Below are positions 33,555-41,359 of a stretch of 64,000 nt of DNA, piece after piece. The first letter of the stretch is position 1; each line of letters opens with the position of its first letter. Source of the stretch: Erythrobacter sp. Lineage in GTDB: Bacteria; Pseudomonadota; Alphaproteobacteria; Sphingomonadales; Sphingomonadaceae. The DNA lies in NCBI RefSeq assembly GCF_035194505.1, contig NZ_CP136573.1:3020878-3084877 (forward strand), written 5' to 3'. The translations under genes and the position numbers were made by a program. The notes below the pieces were generated by a model. The model saw nothing but the letters and a program-made list of their open reading frames with translations, did not search any database and was not told the DNA's origin.

Positions 33555-35378
33555 TCAGCGCGCGGATTGCTCCGCAATCCAGCGGTCGATCTTGGCTTCC
33601 AGCACCGCCAGCGGCAGGCCGCCGGTGTTCAGCACCTGCTCGTGGAAGGCCTTGATGTCGAACTTCTTGCCCAGCTTGAGTTCGGCCTTCTTGCGCAGCT
33701 GCTGGATGGTGAGCGCGCCGATCTTGTAGGCCACCGCTTGCCCGGGAATGGCGATGTAGCGATCGACCTCGGCAATCACCTCGGTGCGGGTCATGCCGGA
33801 ATTGTCCATCATGAAGGCGATCGCCTGATCGCGGCTCCAGCCCTTGGCGTGGATGCCGGTATCGACCACCAGCCGCATCGCGCGCAGCTGTTCGTCCTGC
33901 AGCGTGCCGTAACGGTTCCACGGGTCCTTGTAGAAGCCCATCTCGTTGCCCAGCGTTTCGGCATAGAGCGCCCAGCCTTCCACGAAAGCCGTGGTGCCGC
34001 CGTAGCGCATGAAGGCGGGCAGGGCCTCGTTCTCCTGCGCAAGGCTGATCTGGAAGTGGTGCCCCGGCGCGCCTTCGTGCAGGTAGAGCGTGACATTGCC
34101 CGGCGTCAGGCGGCTCGGCAGATCATAGGCGTTGAAATAGAACACGCCCGGACGGCTGCCGTCAGCCGTGCCCGACTGGTAGGAGCCGCCGGCTTCGAAC
34201 TGTTCGGTCGAAGGATCATAGGGGCGGATTTCCAGCGGCGCCTTGGGCAGCAGCGAGAAATAGTCGCCGATCTTGGCGTCGACCTGCTTGCCGATGTCGT
34301 AATAGGACTGGGTCAGCGCCTCGCGGGTCTTGGGCTGGAACTTGGGATCGGTGCGGACATAGTCGAAGAACTGGGTGAGGGTGCCCTTGACCTTCACCTC
34401 GCGCTGAAGCTTCACGAGCTCCGCCTTGATGCGCGCCACTTCCGACAGGCCGAGCTGGTGGATCTGTTCCGGTGTCATCGGCAGGGTGGTCGAATCCTCG
34501 ACCAGCAGGGCATAGAGCTTGTCGCCGCCCTTCATCTGGGCAAGGCCGATGCTCTCGCGTGCGGCGGGCAGATATTCGTCGCGCAGGAAGTCGCGCAGGC
34601 GCGTGTTGGCGGCATAGAGCGCGCGGGTCTTGGCTTCGTAGGCGGCCGTCAGCCGCGCCTTGTCGGCGTCGGAGAACTCCGCCGGGAATTCCTGCACCGG
34701 TCCCATGAACTGCGATTCCGCAAGCGGCAGGGCCAGCTGCGTATCGAGCTGGGTGACCATGATGCCGACCGTCAGCTTGGTCTCCAGCACGCCGGTCGCC
34801 ATGCCTTCGCGGAACTTGGCGATCGCCCGGTCGACGAAGACGATGTAGTCATCGTGCCGCTTCAGGTTGTCCTCGTAATTGGCGAGGGTCTTGAACGGGG
34901 CGACGCCCTTGCCGCTGGCAAAGCTGGGGTAGAAGGTGTGCAGCCCGAAGAAGTGATTGAGCGGGCGCACTTCGGTGAGCGCGCGCATCTCGTCCGTCGC
35001 GCCGGCCAGCGCGCGTTCCTCGGTATATTTGAACACATCGTAGGCGAGCTGGTCGGTCTCGTTCAGCTTGCTGCGGTCGATCTGCGCCAGCAGCGCGAGG
35101 TTGAGCTGGGTGTCGGTGCGCGCGGCGAGGAAGGCGGAATCGGTCAGGAGATCGCCGAGCCGGTCGGCCTTCTCGTCCTCGCCGCGGAACAGGCGGCTCA
35201 AGGGGTTGAGCGCCAGCTCGCGCGCGTCGGCATCATCGAACAGGGCGAAGAGCTTGTCGTGCTCGGTCTGCACACTGGCCGTGGTCGCGGGAGCATCCTG
35301 CGGCGCGCTTTCGGCCAGCGCAGGGGTGGCGACGAGCAGAGCCGCGGTCGAAGCGGCAAGAACAAGGCGAAGTTTCAT
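33555..35378 (-). CDS. DUF885 family exported protein
   Basis: This 607-aa protein has a signal peptide (MKLRLVLAASTAALLVATPALA) and matches the DUF885 architecture. It is a mostly helical protein with a zinc-like site HEGAPGHH in the C-terminal third (LYLHEGAPGHHFQISLAQ) and a downstream Glu in FVEGWALYAETLG. That HExxH-like/His-Glu pattern resembles M32/M2-type gluzincin folds, so a peptidase role is plausible but not proven. The length is typical. It is a single gene between the carotenoid oxygenase and the OmpA-type gene. Confidence 0.85.
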   Translation of the reverse strand: MKLRLVLAASTAALLVATPALAESAPQDAPATTASVQTEHDKLFALFDDADARELALNPLSRLFRGEDEKADRLGDLLTDSAFLAARTDTQLNLALLAQIDRSKLNETDQLAYDVFKYTEERALAGATDEMRALTEVRPLNHFFGLHTFYPSFASGKGVAPFKTLANYEDNLKRHDDYIVFVDRAIAKFREGMATGVLETKLTVGIMVTQLDTQLALPLAESQFMGPVQEFPAEFSDADKARLTAAYEAKTRALYAANTRLRDFLRDEYLPAARESIGLAQMKGGDKLYALLVEDSTTLPMTPEQIHQLGLSEVARIKAELVKLQREVKVKGTLTQFFDYVRTDPKFQPKTREALTQSYYDIGKQVDAKIGDYFSLLPKAPLEIRPYDPSTEQFEAGGSYQSGTADGSRPGVFYFNAYDLPSRLTPGNVTLYLHEGAPGHHFQISLAQENEALPAFMRYGGTTAFVEGWALYAETLGNEMGFYKDPWNRYGTLQDEQLRAMRLVVDTGIHAKGWSRDQAIAFMMDNSGMTRTEVIAEVDRYIAIPGQAVAYKIGALTIQQLRKKAELKLGKKFDIKAFHEQVLNTGGLPLAVLEAKIDRWIAEQSAR

Positions 35379-35479
35379 CGGTACACCCCCGGCGATCGGA
35401 TCAATCGCGGGGCGCTAGGCCTGTCCCTCGGTGAGCGCAAGCGCGCGGGCGACGAGCGGGCAAGCCGCTTCGACCGGTG

Positions 35480-36979
35480 TCATGCCGCTGCGTTCATGCG
35501 GCTCCGGTGGAAGGCGGCATCCTTGCGCAACTGATCATGCTCGACCCATACCGAATGGGTGCCCGAACAGATCTTGTGCGGCAGGGCGAGGCGGCAGATC
35601 GGGCCCTTTGTGACGTCGGAAGCGTCGAGGATCGCGCACTGCGAGGTGCCGGTGTTCTCGTCGATCAGGAAGGTGACCAGATAGCCATCGTCCTCCGAAG
35701 TCGCGCCCTTGCGCGGGATCATCGGGCTTTCGCTGGCATAGACGCCCTCGGGAAGGCGGTAGACCTGCTCTTCGCCGGTCTCGGTATCGTGGCGGACATA
35801 GCCGTTGAACAGGAACCAGCCGGGCCGCGTGGTGGTCGACCAGACGTAGCGGCTCTTCTTCATCGCATAGGCCGGGTTGATCATCCCGAATTCGACGATC
35901 TTGTCGTCGAGGCGCTCCTCGCGGGTCTCGCCGGTCTTGAGGTTGAAGCGCCAGCGGTGGAGGCGGGACTGGAAGCTGTGCTCGTCCACGTAAGCCATCA
36001 TGTGGCTGTAGCGGCCCATTTCCTCCAGCGGATCGGGCATGGGCTTGGCCTGATGATAGCCTTCGAGGATGACTTCATCGCCTACCTCCCACGCGTTCGT
36101 CCAGTGGAGCACATAGGTCGGCGCGGCCTCGAACCAGCGGATGTCGGCTGCGCTGCCGTGGCGCGGGATCAGGGCAAAGCGGGTCGGCACGCCGTCGTGC
36201 AGGCGGGCGGCGTGGATGTTGCGATCGAGCAGCTCCTCGTCCCAGAACAGCGGCATGTCGTTGAGGATCGACCAGTTTTTCGTGATCGCCATGTCATGCG
36301 GCAGGCGCGGCCCCGGCAGCGGCACGGGGGTGTAGTGCACCAGCGCTCCGGTGCGATCCACCACGCCGTAATGCATGAAAGGCGCGTGCTTGGAGTAGTT
36401 GAAGAACATCAGCTCGCCGGTCTCCTCGTCCACCTTGGGGTGGGCCGAGATGCCATCGAGCGGCACCCATGGCGCCTTGCCGCGACTGCCGAGGGTGGCC
36501 GGGTCGAGCATCCATGCCTCGCCGCACTGGTAGAGCGTCGCATAGGCCATACCGGCGTGGACGATGATATCGGTGCTGCCGGTATCCTTGAGCCCGCCAT
36601 GCGCGCCGAAGCCCGGGCGCTTCGACGTGCCCCACGGGTCCATCAGCCCGCCCCACAGCGATTGCCCCGCGATCTGTTCGGCCTCGAAGCAATGGGTGCG
36701 CACGAAACGATTGCGATAGCTCGCCTTGCCGCCCGAAATGTTCACCTGATGGATCATCGCATCGCCATCGAAGGGATGGTGGCGGCCCAGCGGCTGGTGC
36801 ACCTGGTTTTCGGTGTTGCGCAGGTAGATGCCGTCAATATCGGGCGGGATCGCGCCTTCCAGCACGGTCAGCTCGGCCACATCGACTTCCTCGTGGAGCG
36901 GCGTCCATGGCCCCGTCAGATAGGGGTGGTTCGACGGTTCGAGCGTGGTCTTCACCGGCGGGTGGCGCGTGATCTGCAT
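35480..36979 (-). CDS. Carotenoid oxygenase (RPE65/lignostilbene dioxygenase family)
   Basis: This 499-aa non-heme iron enzyme cleaves double bonds of carotenoids or stilbenes with O2. The four iron-binding histidines expected in the seven-bladed propeller are visible: H180 (GISAHPKVD), H228 (LPHDMAI), H292 (VLHWTNAW) and H475 (SGTHSVWVE). ATG at 36979 (MQITRHPP) is preceded by GAGAGGAACCC. Whether the substrate is carotenoid or lignostilbene cannot be read from sequence. Carotenoid-rich sphingomonads carry several copies. It diverges from the universal stress gene. Confidence 0.92.
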   Translation of the reverse strand: MQITRHPPVKTTLEPSNHPYLTGPWTPLHEEVDVAELTVLEGAIPPDIDGIYLRNTENQVHQPLGRHHPFDGDAMIHQVNISGGKASYRNRFVRTHCFEAEQIAGQSLWGGLMDPWGTSKRPGFGAHGGLKDTGSTDIIVHAGMAYATLYQCGEAWMLDPATLGSRGKAPWVPLDGISAHPKVDEETGELMFFNYSKHAPFMHYGVVDRTGALVHYTPVPLPGPRLPHDMAITKNWSILNDMPLFWDEELLDRNIHAARLHDGVPTRFALIPRHGSAADIRWFEAAPTYVLHWTNAWEVGDEVILEGYHQAKPMPDPLEEMGRYSHMMAYVDEHSFQSRLHRWRFNLKTGETREERLDDKIVEFGMINPAYAMKKSRYVWSTTTRPGWFLFNGYVRHDTETGEEQVYRLPEGVYASESPMIPRKGATSEDDGYLVTFLIDENTGTSQCAILDASDVTKGPICRLALPHKICSGTHSVWVEHDQLRKDAAFHRSRMNAAA

Positions 36980-37109
36980 GGGTTCCTCTCCCTCGGTCCG
37001 GAAGATGAACCGCGCGCGCGCCGCTGGCAAGGGCCCGCAAATTTGATCGCGGTCAAAGCGGCGCGGGCAGCATGGGCGCAAGCTTGCGCTCATCAGTGGG
37101 AGAACAGTC

Positions 37110-37928
37110 ATGAAATCGATTCTGCTTCACGTCGATCACGACGCCGCCTTCAATGCCCGCCTGCAAGTCGCGCTCGATATGGCGCGGGCCACGGGCGCGC
37201 ACATCACCTGCCTGCAGGCGATCAATTACGAGATCTTCGCGCCCGGCGACTTCTACGGCTCGGCGATCGCGGCGGCGATGCCGGTGATCAAGGAGAGCGC
37301 CGAGCAGCTGCGCGCGCAGATCGAGGCGCGGCTGGCGGGCGAGGATGTCGCGTGGGATTGGCGGTTCCTCTACGGGATGAGCATCAATCGCCTGCTGGAA
37401 CATTCGCCGCTCGCCGATGTGGTGATCGTCGGCCCGGCGGATATCGGCTTTGACGGACACGGGCCTTCCTCGCTGGTGGGCGATCTGGTGCTGCGTTCGC
37501 CCGTGCCGGTGCTGGTGGTGCCGGGCGATGCGAAGGGCTTCGATGTCACCGCGCCGGTGATGGTGGCGTGGAACGGCTCGGCCGAGGCCGCTCATGCGCT
37601 GCGCGCTGCCGTCCCGCTGCTGGCCGCGGCGGGCAAGGTATGGCTGGTGAGCATTGCCGAGGCCTCCGACAAGAAGCCGCGCTTTGACTTTCCCGCGCTC
37701 GAAGGCGCGCAATATCTCAGCCGCCACGGCATCGCCTGCGAGGTGGTGGAGGTGCCGCGCGGCGAGGCGAAGATCGGCGACACGCTGTTCTCCGCCGCGC
37801 AGATGCGGGGCTGCGGGCTGATGGTGATGGGCGCCTATGGCCATTCGCGGCTGGCAGAGATGCTGCTGGGCGGCGTCACCCGCCAGATGCTGAGCGAGCC
37901 GCAGATGCCGATTTTGCTGGCGCATTGA
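37110..37928 (+). CDS. Universal stress protein (tandem UspA domains)
   Basis: This 272-aa cytoplasmic protein is made of two Usp domains (about 1-140 and 145-272). The second carries the nucleotide-binding signature GAYGHSRLAEMLLGGVTRQML; the first has a degenerate counterpart (VGPADIGF, then SSLVGDLVLRSPVPVLVVP). Both show the usual beta-alpha-beta pattern. The role is stress survival, with targets unknown. ATG at 37110 follows GGGAG (within GTGGGAGAACAGTC). It shares a short divergent promoter region (36980-37109) with the carotenoid oxygenase, which hints at common oxidative or light-stress control. Confidence 0.9.
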   Translation: MKSILLHVDHDAAFNARLQVALDMARATGAHITCLQAINYEIFAPGDFYGSAIAAAMPVIKESAEQLRAQIEARLAGEDVAWDWRFLYGMSINRLLEHSPLADVVIVGPADIGFDGHGPSSLVGDLVLRSPVPVLVVPGDAKGFDVTAPVMVAWNGSAEAAHALRAAVPLLAAAGKVWLVSIAEASDKKPRFDFPALEGAQYLSRHGIACEVVEVPRGEAKIGDTLFSAAQMRGCGLMVMGAYGHSRLAEMLLGGVTRQMLSEPQMPILLAH

Positions 37929-37934
37929 TTGTTC

Positions 37935-38168
37935 CGCACGCCCTCCGGCGTGCGAAATCCTCGCTCATGCGGCCTGAAGGCCGCGTCGCTGCGGGCGCGC
38001 GTTCGCGCTTGCGGCCCGTCCTGCGGCGGGCCGAAACAGCGCCCTAGAGCACGGTTTGCGTATGCCTCTTGTCCGGCGGGTGAAGCCTCGCTGCAAGGCC
38101 GACTGGCCGCCCGCAGCGACGCGCCCGTAGGGCGTGTGAGCGAGGATTTCGCAGCCCGGATGGGCTGC
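37935..38168. repeat. Large inverted repeat with nested hairpins
   Basis: Between the usp and tesB genes, arms at 37952-37996 and 38109-38152 are inverted copies. GCGAAATCCTCGCTCA and GTCGCTGCGGGC recur as complements, while the tips differ (GCGGCCTGAAGGCCGC on the left, CGCCCGTAGGGCG on the right). The arms are flanked by small hairpins (37935-37954 and 38151-38168). The 112-nt interior (37997-38108) has a GGCCCGTCCTGCGGCGGGCC hairpin. The layout can form a cruciform and looks like an intergenic mobile or BIME-like element. No ORF worth calling lies in it. Confidence 0.8.
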
Positions 38169-38173
38169 GGACC

Positions 38174-39091
38174 TCAAGAACGTCTCCGCATCATGCCTTC
38201 CTGCGCGACGCTCGCTACCAGCTCGCCGGCAAGGTTGAAGATCCGCCCGCGATTGAAGCCGCGACCGCCGCCGCTCCACGGCGCGTCGGTGGCGTAGAGC
38301 AGCCATTCGTCCGCCCGCGCATCGCGGTGGAACCAGATCGCGTGATCGAGGCTCGCGCCGACCAGCTCGTTCCGCATCCAGCTGAGGCCATGTGGCAAGG
38401 CGCTGGTGCCGAGCAGGGTGTAGTCGCTCGCATAGGTGATGATCGCGCGGTGGAGGGCCGGCGTGTCATCCGCACCGGTGATCGGGGCGGCAACGCGGAA
38501 CCACGTATGCGCGCGCGGCTCGCGCGGTTCGCGGCTCATCCAGTGCAGTCGGTCGATGGTGCGCATCTCGATCGGACGCGGGCGCAGCATCATGCGGCGC
38601 TGGGTCTCGGAGAGCTTGTCCCCCCACTGCGCGGCGATCTCGCGGCGCAGCTCCATGTCGGGGCGCAGATCATCGGGACGCGCTACATCGGGCATGGGGG
38701 AATCGATGTGTTCGAGGCCCTCTTCGGGCTGCTGGAAACTGGCGGTGAGATTGAGGATCGGCACCGCGATCCCCTCCTCGTTCTCCTGCGCCGCGACCAC
38801 GCGGCGGTTGGCGAAGCTGCGCCCGTCGAAGTCGCGTTCGATGCGGTACTGGATGGCCGCACCCTCGCGCCCGCCGCGCAGGAAATAGGCGTGGAGCGAG
38901 TGGGCGCGCTTGCCATCGGTGACGGTCGCCTGTGCCGCCTGCAAGGCTTGCGCAAGCACCTGCCCGCCGAACACCCGCCCGATGCCATCGGACTGCGGCG
39001 GTCCGGCATAGACGTCGGCAGCGCGTTTCTCGACGGTGAGCAGGCGGATGAGGCCGGCGACCAGTTCTTCGTTGGTGGGCGTGTCAGTCAT
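38174..39091 (-). CDS. tesB: Acyl-CoA thioesterase II
   Basis: This 305-aa double-hotdog enzyme hydrolyses acyl-CoA to free acid and CoA. It shows VFGGQVLAQALQAAQATV, RAHSLHAYFLRGG and DYTLLGTSALPHG, which match TesB across both hotdog halves, and ends AQEGMMRRRS. The length is typical (E. coli 286 aa). ATG at 39091 is clear. It lies just downstream of the JmjC-like cupin gene on the same strand and may be co-expressed. With the WS/DGAT gene and the hotdog pair, it adds to this window's acyl-CoA capacity. Confidence 0.93.
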   Translation of the reverse strand: MTDTPTNEELVAGLIRLLTVEKRAADVYAGPPQSDGIGRVFGGQVLAQALQAAQATVTDGKRAHSLHAYFLRGGREGAAIQYRIERDFDGRSFANRRVVAAQENEEGIAVPILNLTASFQQPEEGLEHIDSPMPDVARPDDLRPDMELRREIAAQWGDKLSETQRRMMLRPRPIEMRTIDRLHWMSREPREPRAHTWFRVAAPITGADDTPALHRAIITYASDYTLLGTSALPHGLSWMRNELVGASLDHAIWFHRDARADEWLLYATDAPWSGGGRGFNRGRIFNLAGELVASVAQEGMMRRRS

Positions 39092-39113
39092 GGCACAAGG
39101 CCATGCGTTCGCC

Positions 39114-39992
39114 TTACGAACCCGTCAAGCCAAGCTTGCGCAGCGCCCGGAAAGCATAGGCTTTCGCATAGTTCTGGTGCGGGAAGCGGCCCGGGGCCTT
39201 GGGCGAAAGGCCGCGTTCGCGCAGCATCGCATTGAGGATGCGCGCGTCGCTCTCGCGGTAGGACCATTCCGAGCGCCAGGTGATCGACAGCGAGACCGAG
39301 GGGGCGGGGCCGTTCTTCACGAAATGCGGCGCCATCACCGGCACGAACAGCGCCTCGCCGGGGCTGAGCGGGAATTCGGTGCCGTGGGCAAGGAAGCTCT
39401 CGTCCCAGTGCAATTCGCGCGGGCCGCCCGAATGGTAGGTCTCGTGCGCTTCATCCGGCACGAAGCGGGTGTCGCCTGCGGGAAACTGGGTCATCACCTT
39501 GGTGCCCCGGATCTGGAGCAGGATATTGTGCTCCGGATCGAAGTGATAGGGCGTGACCGAGTTCGGCGAGGAGACGAAGATGAAGCCCTGGGGGGTCAGC
39601 ATCGCGCCGGTCGCGGCCTCGATCTCGGGGCGGATTTCCTCCAGCAGGCCCAGCAGCAGGTCTTCATAGGCCGGCACCTGTTCGATGTTCTTGAGCACGG
39701 CCCAGCTTTGCGCCTCGGCAACCTTGCGGATGGTCTCGGCGATGGTCAGGCCGTTCGAGCCCGGCTTGCCATCGACCCCGATCGGCAGATCGCCGCGGTT
39801 GTATTCGACGCTGCGGATCGGCAGCTTTTCGGCCAGCTGCGCCAGCGCCTCGATCTCCAGCAGCGGGTGGCTGGTGAGGGTGTGGGCAAGGATATGGGGC
39901 CGCTCCGGATAATGCGCGGCAAAGCGCGCGCGGGCGGGCGTGTCGAAAACGGGCGCGGCGAGCGCGTCGGTGAAATGGGCAGGGGCGTTCAT
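39114..39992 (-). CDS. JmjC/cupin-like Fe(II)-dependent oxygenase family protein
   Basis: This 292-aa protein has a cupin (double-stranded beta-helix) core. The metal motif is H150-x-D152 (PYHFDPEHN) with a distal H223 in VMAPHFVKNG. LSPGEALFVPVMAPH is the typical second cupin turn. This fits 2-oxoglutarate/Fe(II)-dependent JmjC-type hydroxylases, which in bacteria modify proteins or small molecules. The target is unknown. The start ATG at 39992 overlaps the stop of the acyltransferase gene by 4 nt and has GAGGAG upstream. The pair probably acts together. Confidence 0.82.
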   Translation of the reverse strand: MNAPAHFTDALAAPVFDTPARARFAAHYPERPHILAHTLTSHPLLEIEALAQLAEKLPIRSVEYNRGDLPIGVDGKPGSNGLTIAETIRKVAEAQSWAVLKNIEQVPAYEDLLLGLLEEIRPEIEAATGAMLTPQGFIFVSSPNSVTPYHFDPEHNILLQIRGTKVMTQFPAGDTRFVPDEAHETYHSGGPRELHWDESFLAHGTEFPLSPGEALFVPVMAPHFVKNGPAPSVSLSITWRSEWSYRESDARILNAMLRERGLSPKAPGRFPHQNYAKAYAFRALRKLGLTGS

Positions 39993-41152
39993 GATGAGCT
40001 CCTCGAACGTGTCTCATAGGCCATCAACAGGCGGAAAGCGGCGCGGCGCAGCGGGCCGCCGATGGCGATGTTGCAGCCCGTCATGCGGCGCTTGTCCCGC
40101 CACAGGCGTTCGATCATCGGGTGGCCTTCGGCGGCGCAGCTATCGGCCCAGCGGATATCGGGCCGTTCCAGCAGCGCGAGATTTTCGAGCTGCAGCAGCA
40201 TGCCGGGCGAAAAGCGCGCGTAATCCTCGTCGAAGGCGGTCTTGAAGCTGTAGGCCCCGGGCGGCGTGATGAAATTGACGAGCATGGCGATCGCCCGCCC
40301 GTCGAGCCTGAGGGCAAGCCGTTCGAGCCGACCGGCCGCCGCAGCCCCCGCCAGCGATTGTTCGAACAGCGCGCGCGTATCGGGCGCGCTGGCGAGGGCG
40401 GAGCCGGCCTCGCCCTTCCATCCGGCCGCTTCGAGCGCGAGGAACTCGGCGGTCCACGCCGCCAGGTTTTCGTCAGCCTCCAGCCGTTCGAAAGCGAGCA
40501 CGCCTTCTTCGGCGAGGCGCGTGTGCTGGCGGCGCAATTCCTTGCGCTTCTTGGCGCTCATCGCGGCTTCGAGATAGGCCGCCGCACTGGTCTCGCCCGT
40601 CAGCAGCGCGCGGCTTTCCTCCCCGACAGCGTAGTGGGCGCGGTCCTGTTCGTGCAGCACCCGTCCGAGCGCGGCCTCGACCGGCCCTTCGGCGGGCAGC
40701 AGCGGCAGATGCAGGAACAGGGCGCGGCGGGCGGAGCGGTCGAAATGGGCAAGGAGCGCGCGCCAGAACTCGTCCTCCAGCCCCGCCATCACCAGCGGCA
40801 CCCCGCAAAAGGCATTGGGATGGTCCCATCCGGTCGCATGGGTGACGATGTGGCTGTAATATTTGGCGCTGCGCAGGATCGGCATGAGGCCGGCAAGGCG
40901 GCCCTCGTGGAACCACGCCTTGATCACCACGCGCTGCGACGAGCCCCATTGCTCCAGTGCGGGCAGCAGGAACCACGGCTCAAAGAAGGGATTGGGCTCG
41001 GCGGCAAGGTTCACCAACCCGTCCCACGCGGACCGGAAGGCGGGATCGGCCAGTTCGGCAGGTGCAAGCAGGCGCATCTCGCTGCGCGCTGGCGCCGCCG
41101 CGCTGCCGGGCGAGCCGCCGGTGCGAAAGCTGTTCGCACGTGCCATGTCCAT
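39989..41152 (-). CDS. CelD/FemAB-like GNAT-fold acyltransferase
   Basis: This 387-aa cytoplasmic protein matches the CelD/BcsL GNAT_6 family. The N-terminal part has NPFFEPWFLLPAL, the central part has AAMSAKKRKELRRQHTRLAE with the conserved RR-basic strip, and the C-terminal part has AYSFKTAFDEDYARFSPGMLL, the family's signature acetyl-CoA-side motif. Homologues act in exopolysaccharide or cellulose loci and other transfers. ATG at 41152 (MDMARANS) is preferred because the 41 upstream residues look non-coding. It is coupled to the JmjC-like gene by ATGA overlap. Substrate is unknown. Confidence 0.82.
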   Translation of the reverse strand: MDMARANSFRTGGSPGSAAAPARSEMRLLAPAELADPAFRSAWDGLVNLAAEPNPFFEPWFLLPALEQWGSSQRVVIKAWFHEGRLAGLMPILRSAKYYSHIVTHATGWDHPNAFCGVPLVMAGLEDEFWRALLAHFDRSARRALFLHLPLLPAEGPVEAALGRVLHEQDRAHYAVGEESRALLTGETSAAAYLEAAMSAKKRKELRRQHTRLAEEGVLAFERLEADENLAAWTAEFLALEAAGWKGEAGSALASAPDTRALFEQSLAGAAAAGRLERLALRLDGRAIAMLVNFITPPGAYSFKTAFDEDYARFSPGMLLQLENLALLERPDIRWADSCAAEGHPMIERLWRDKRRMTGCNIAIGGPLRRAAFRLLMAYETRSRSSS

Positions 41153-41279
41153 GATGCCGTTAACCCCGTCCTGCCGCGCTTTTCGGCGCGTTCCGCGGGG
41201 GTGATGGCACACAGCGATTAAGAAAGCCTCAGCGCGGGCGGGGCCTGTCCGATGCGGGGACAGGGGCACGGGCAAAGAT

Positions 41280-41310
41280 AAACCCCGCCGGAATTGCTCC
41301 CGGCGGGGTT
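41280..41310 (-). terminator. GC-rich hairpin downstream of hppA
   Basis: AACCCCGCCGG (41281-41291) and CCGGCGGGGTT (41300-41310) make a near-perfect 11-bp stem about 50 nt beyond the hppA stop, in the direction of hppA transcription. A short T-rich run follows on the minus strand. It is a likely rho-independent terminator. Confidence 0.7.
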
Positions 41311-41359
41311 GAGTCTTTTGCGGCCCTACCGCTTCGCTACTTGAGGGCCTCGATGAGGA

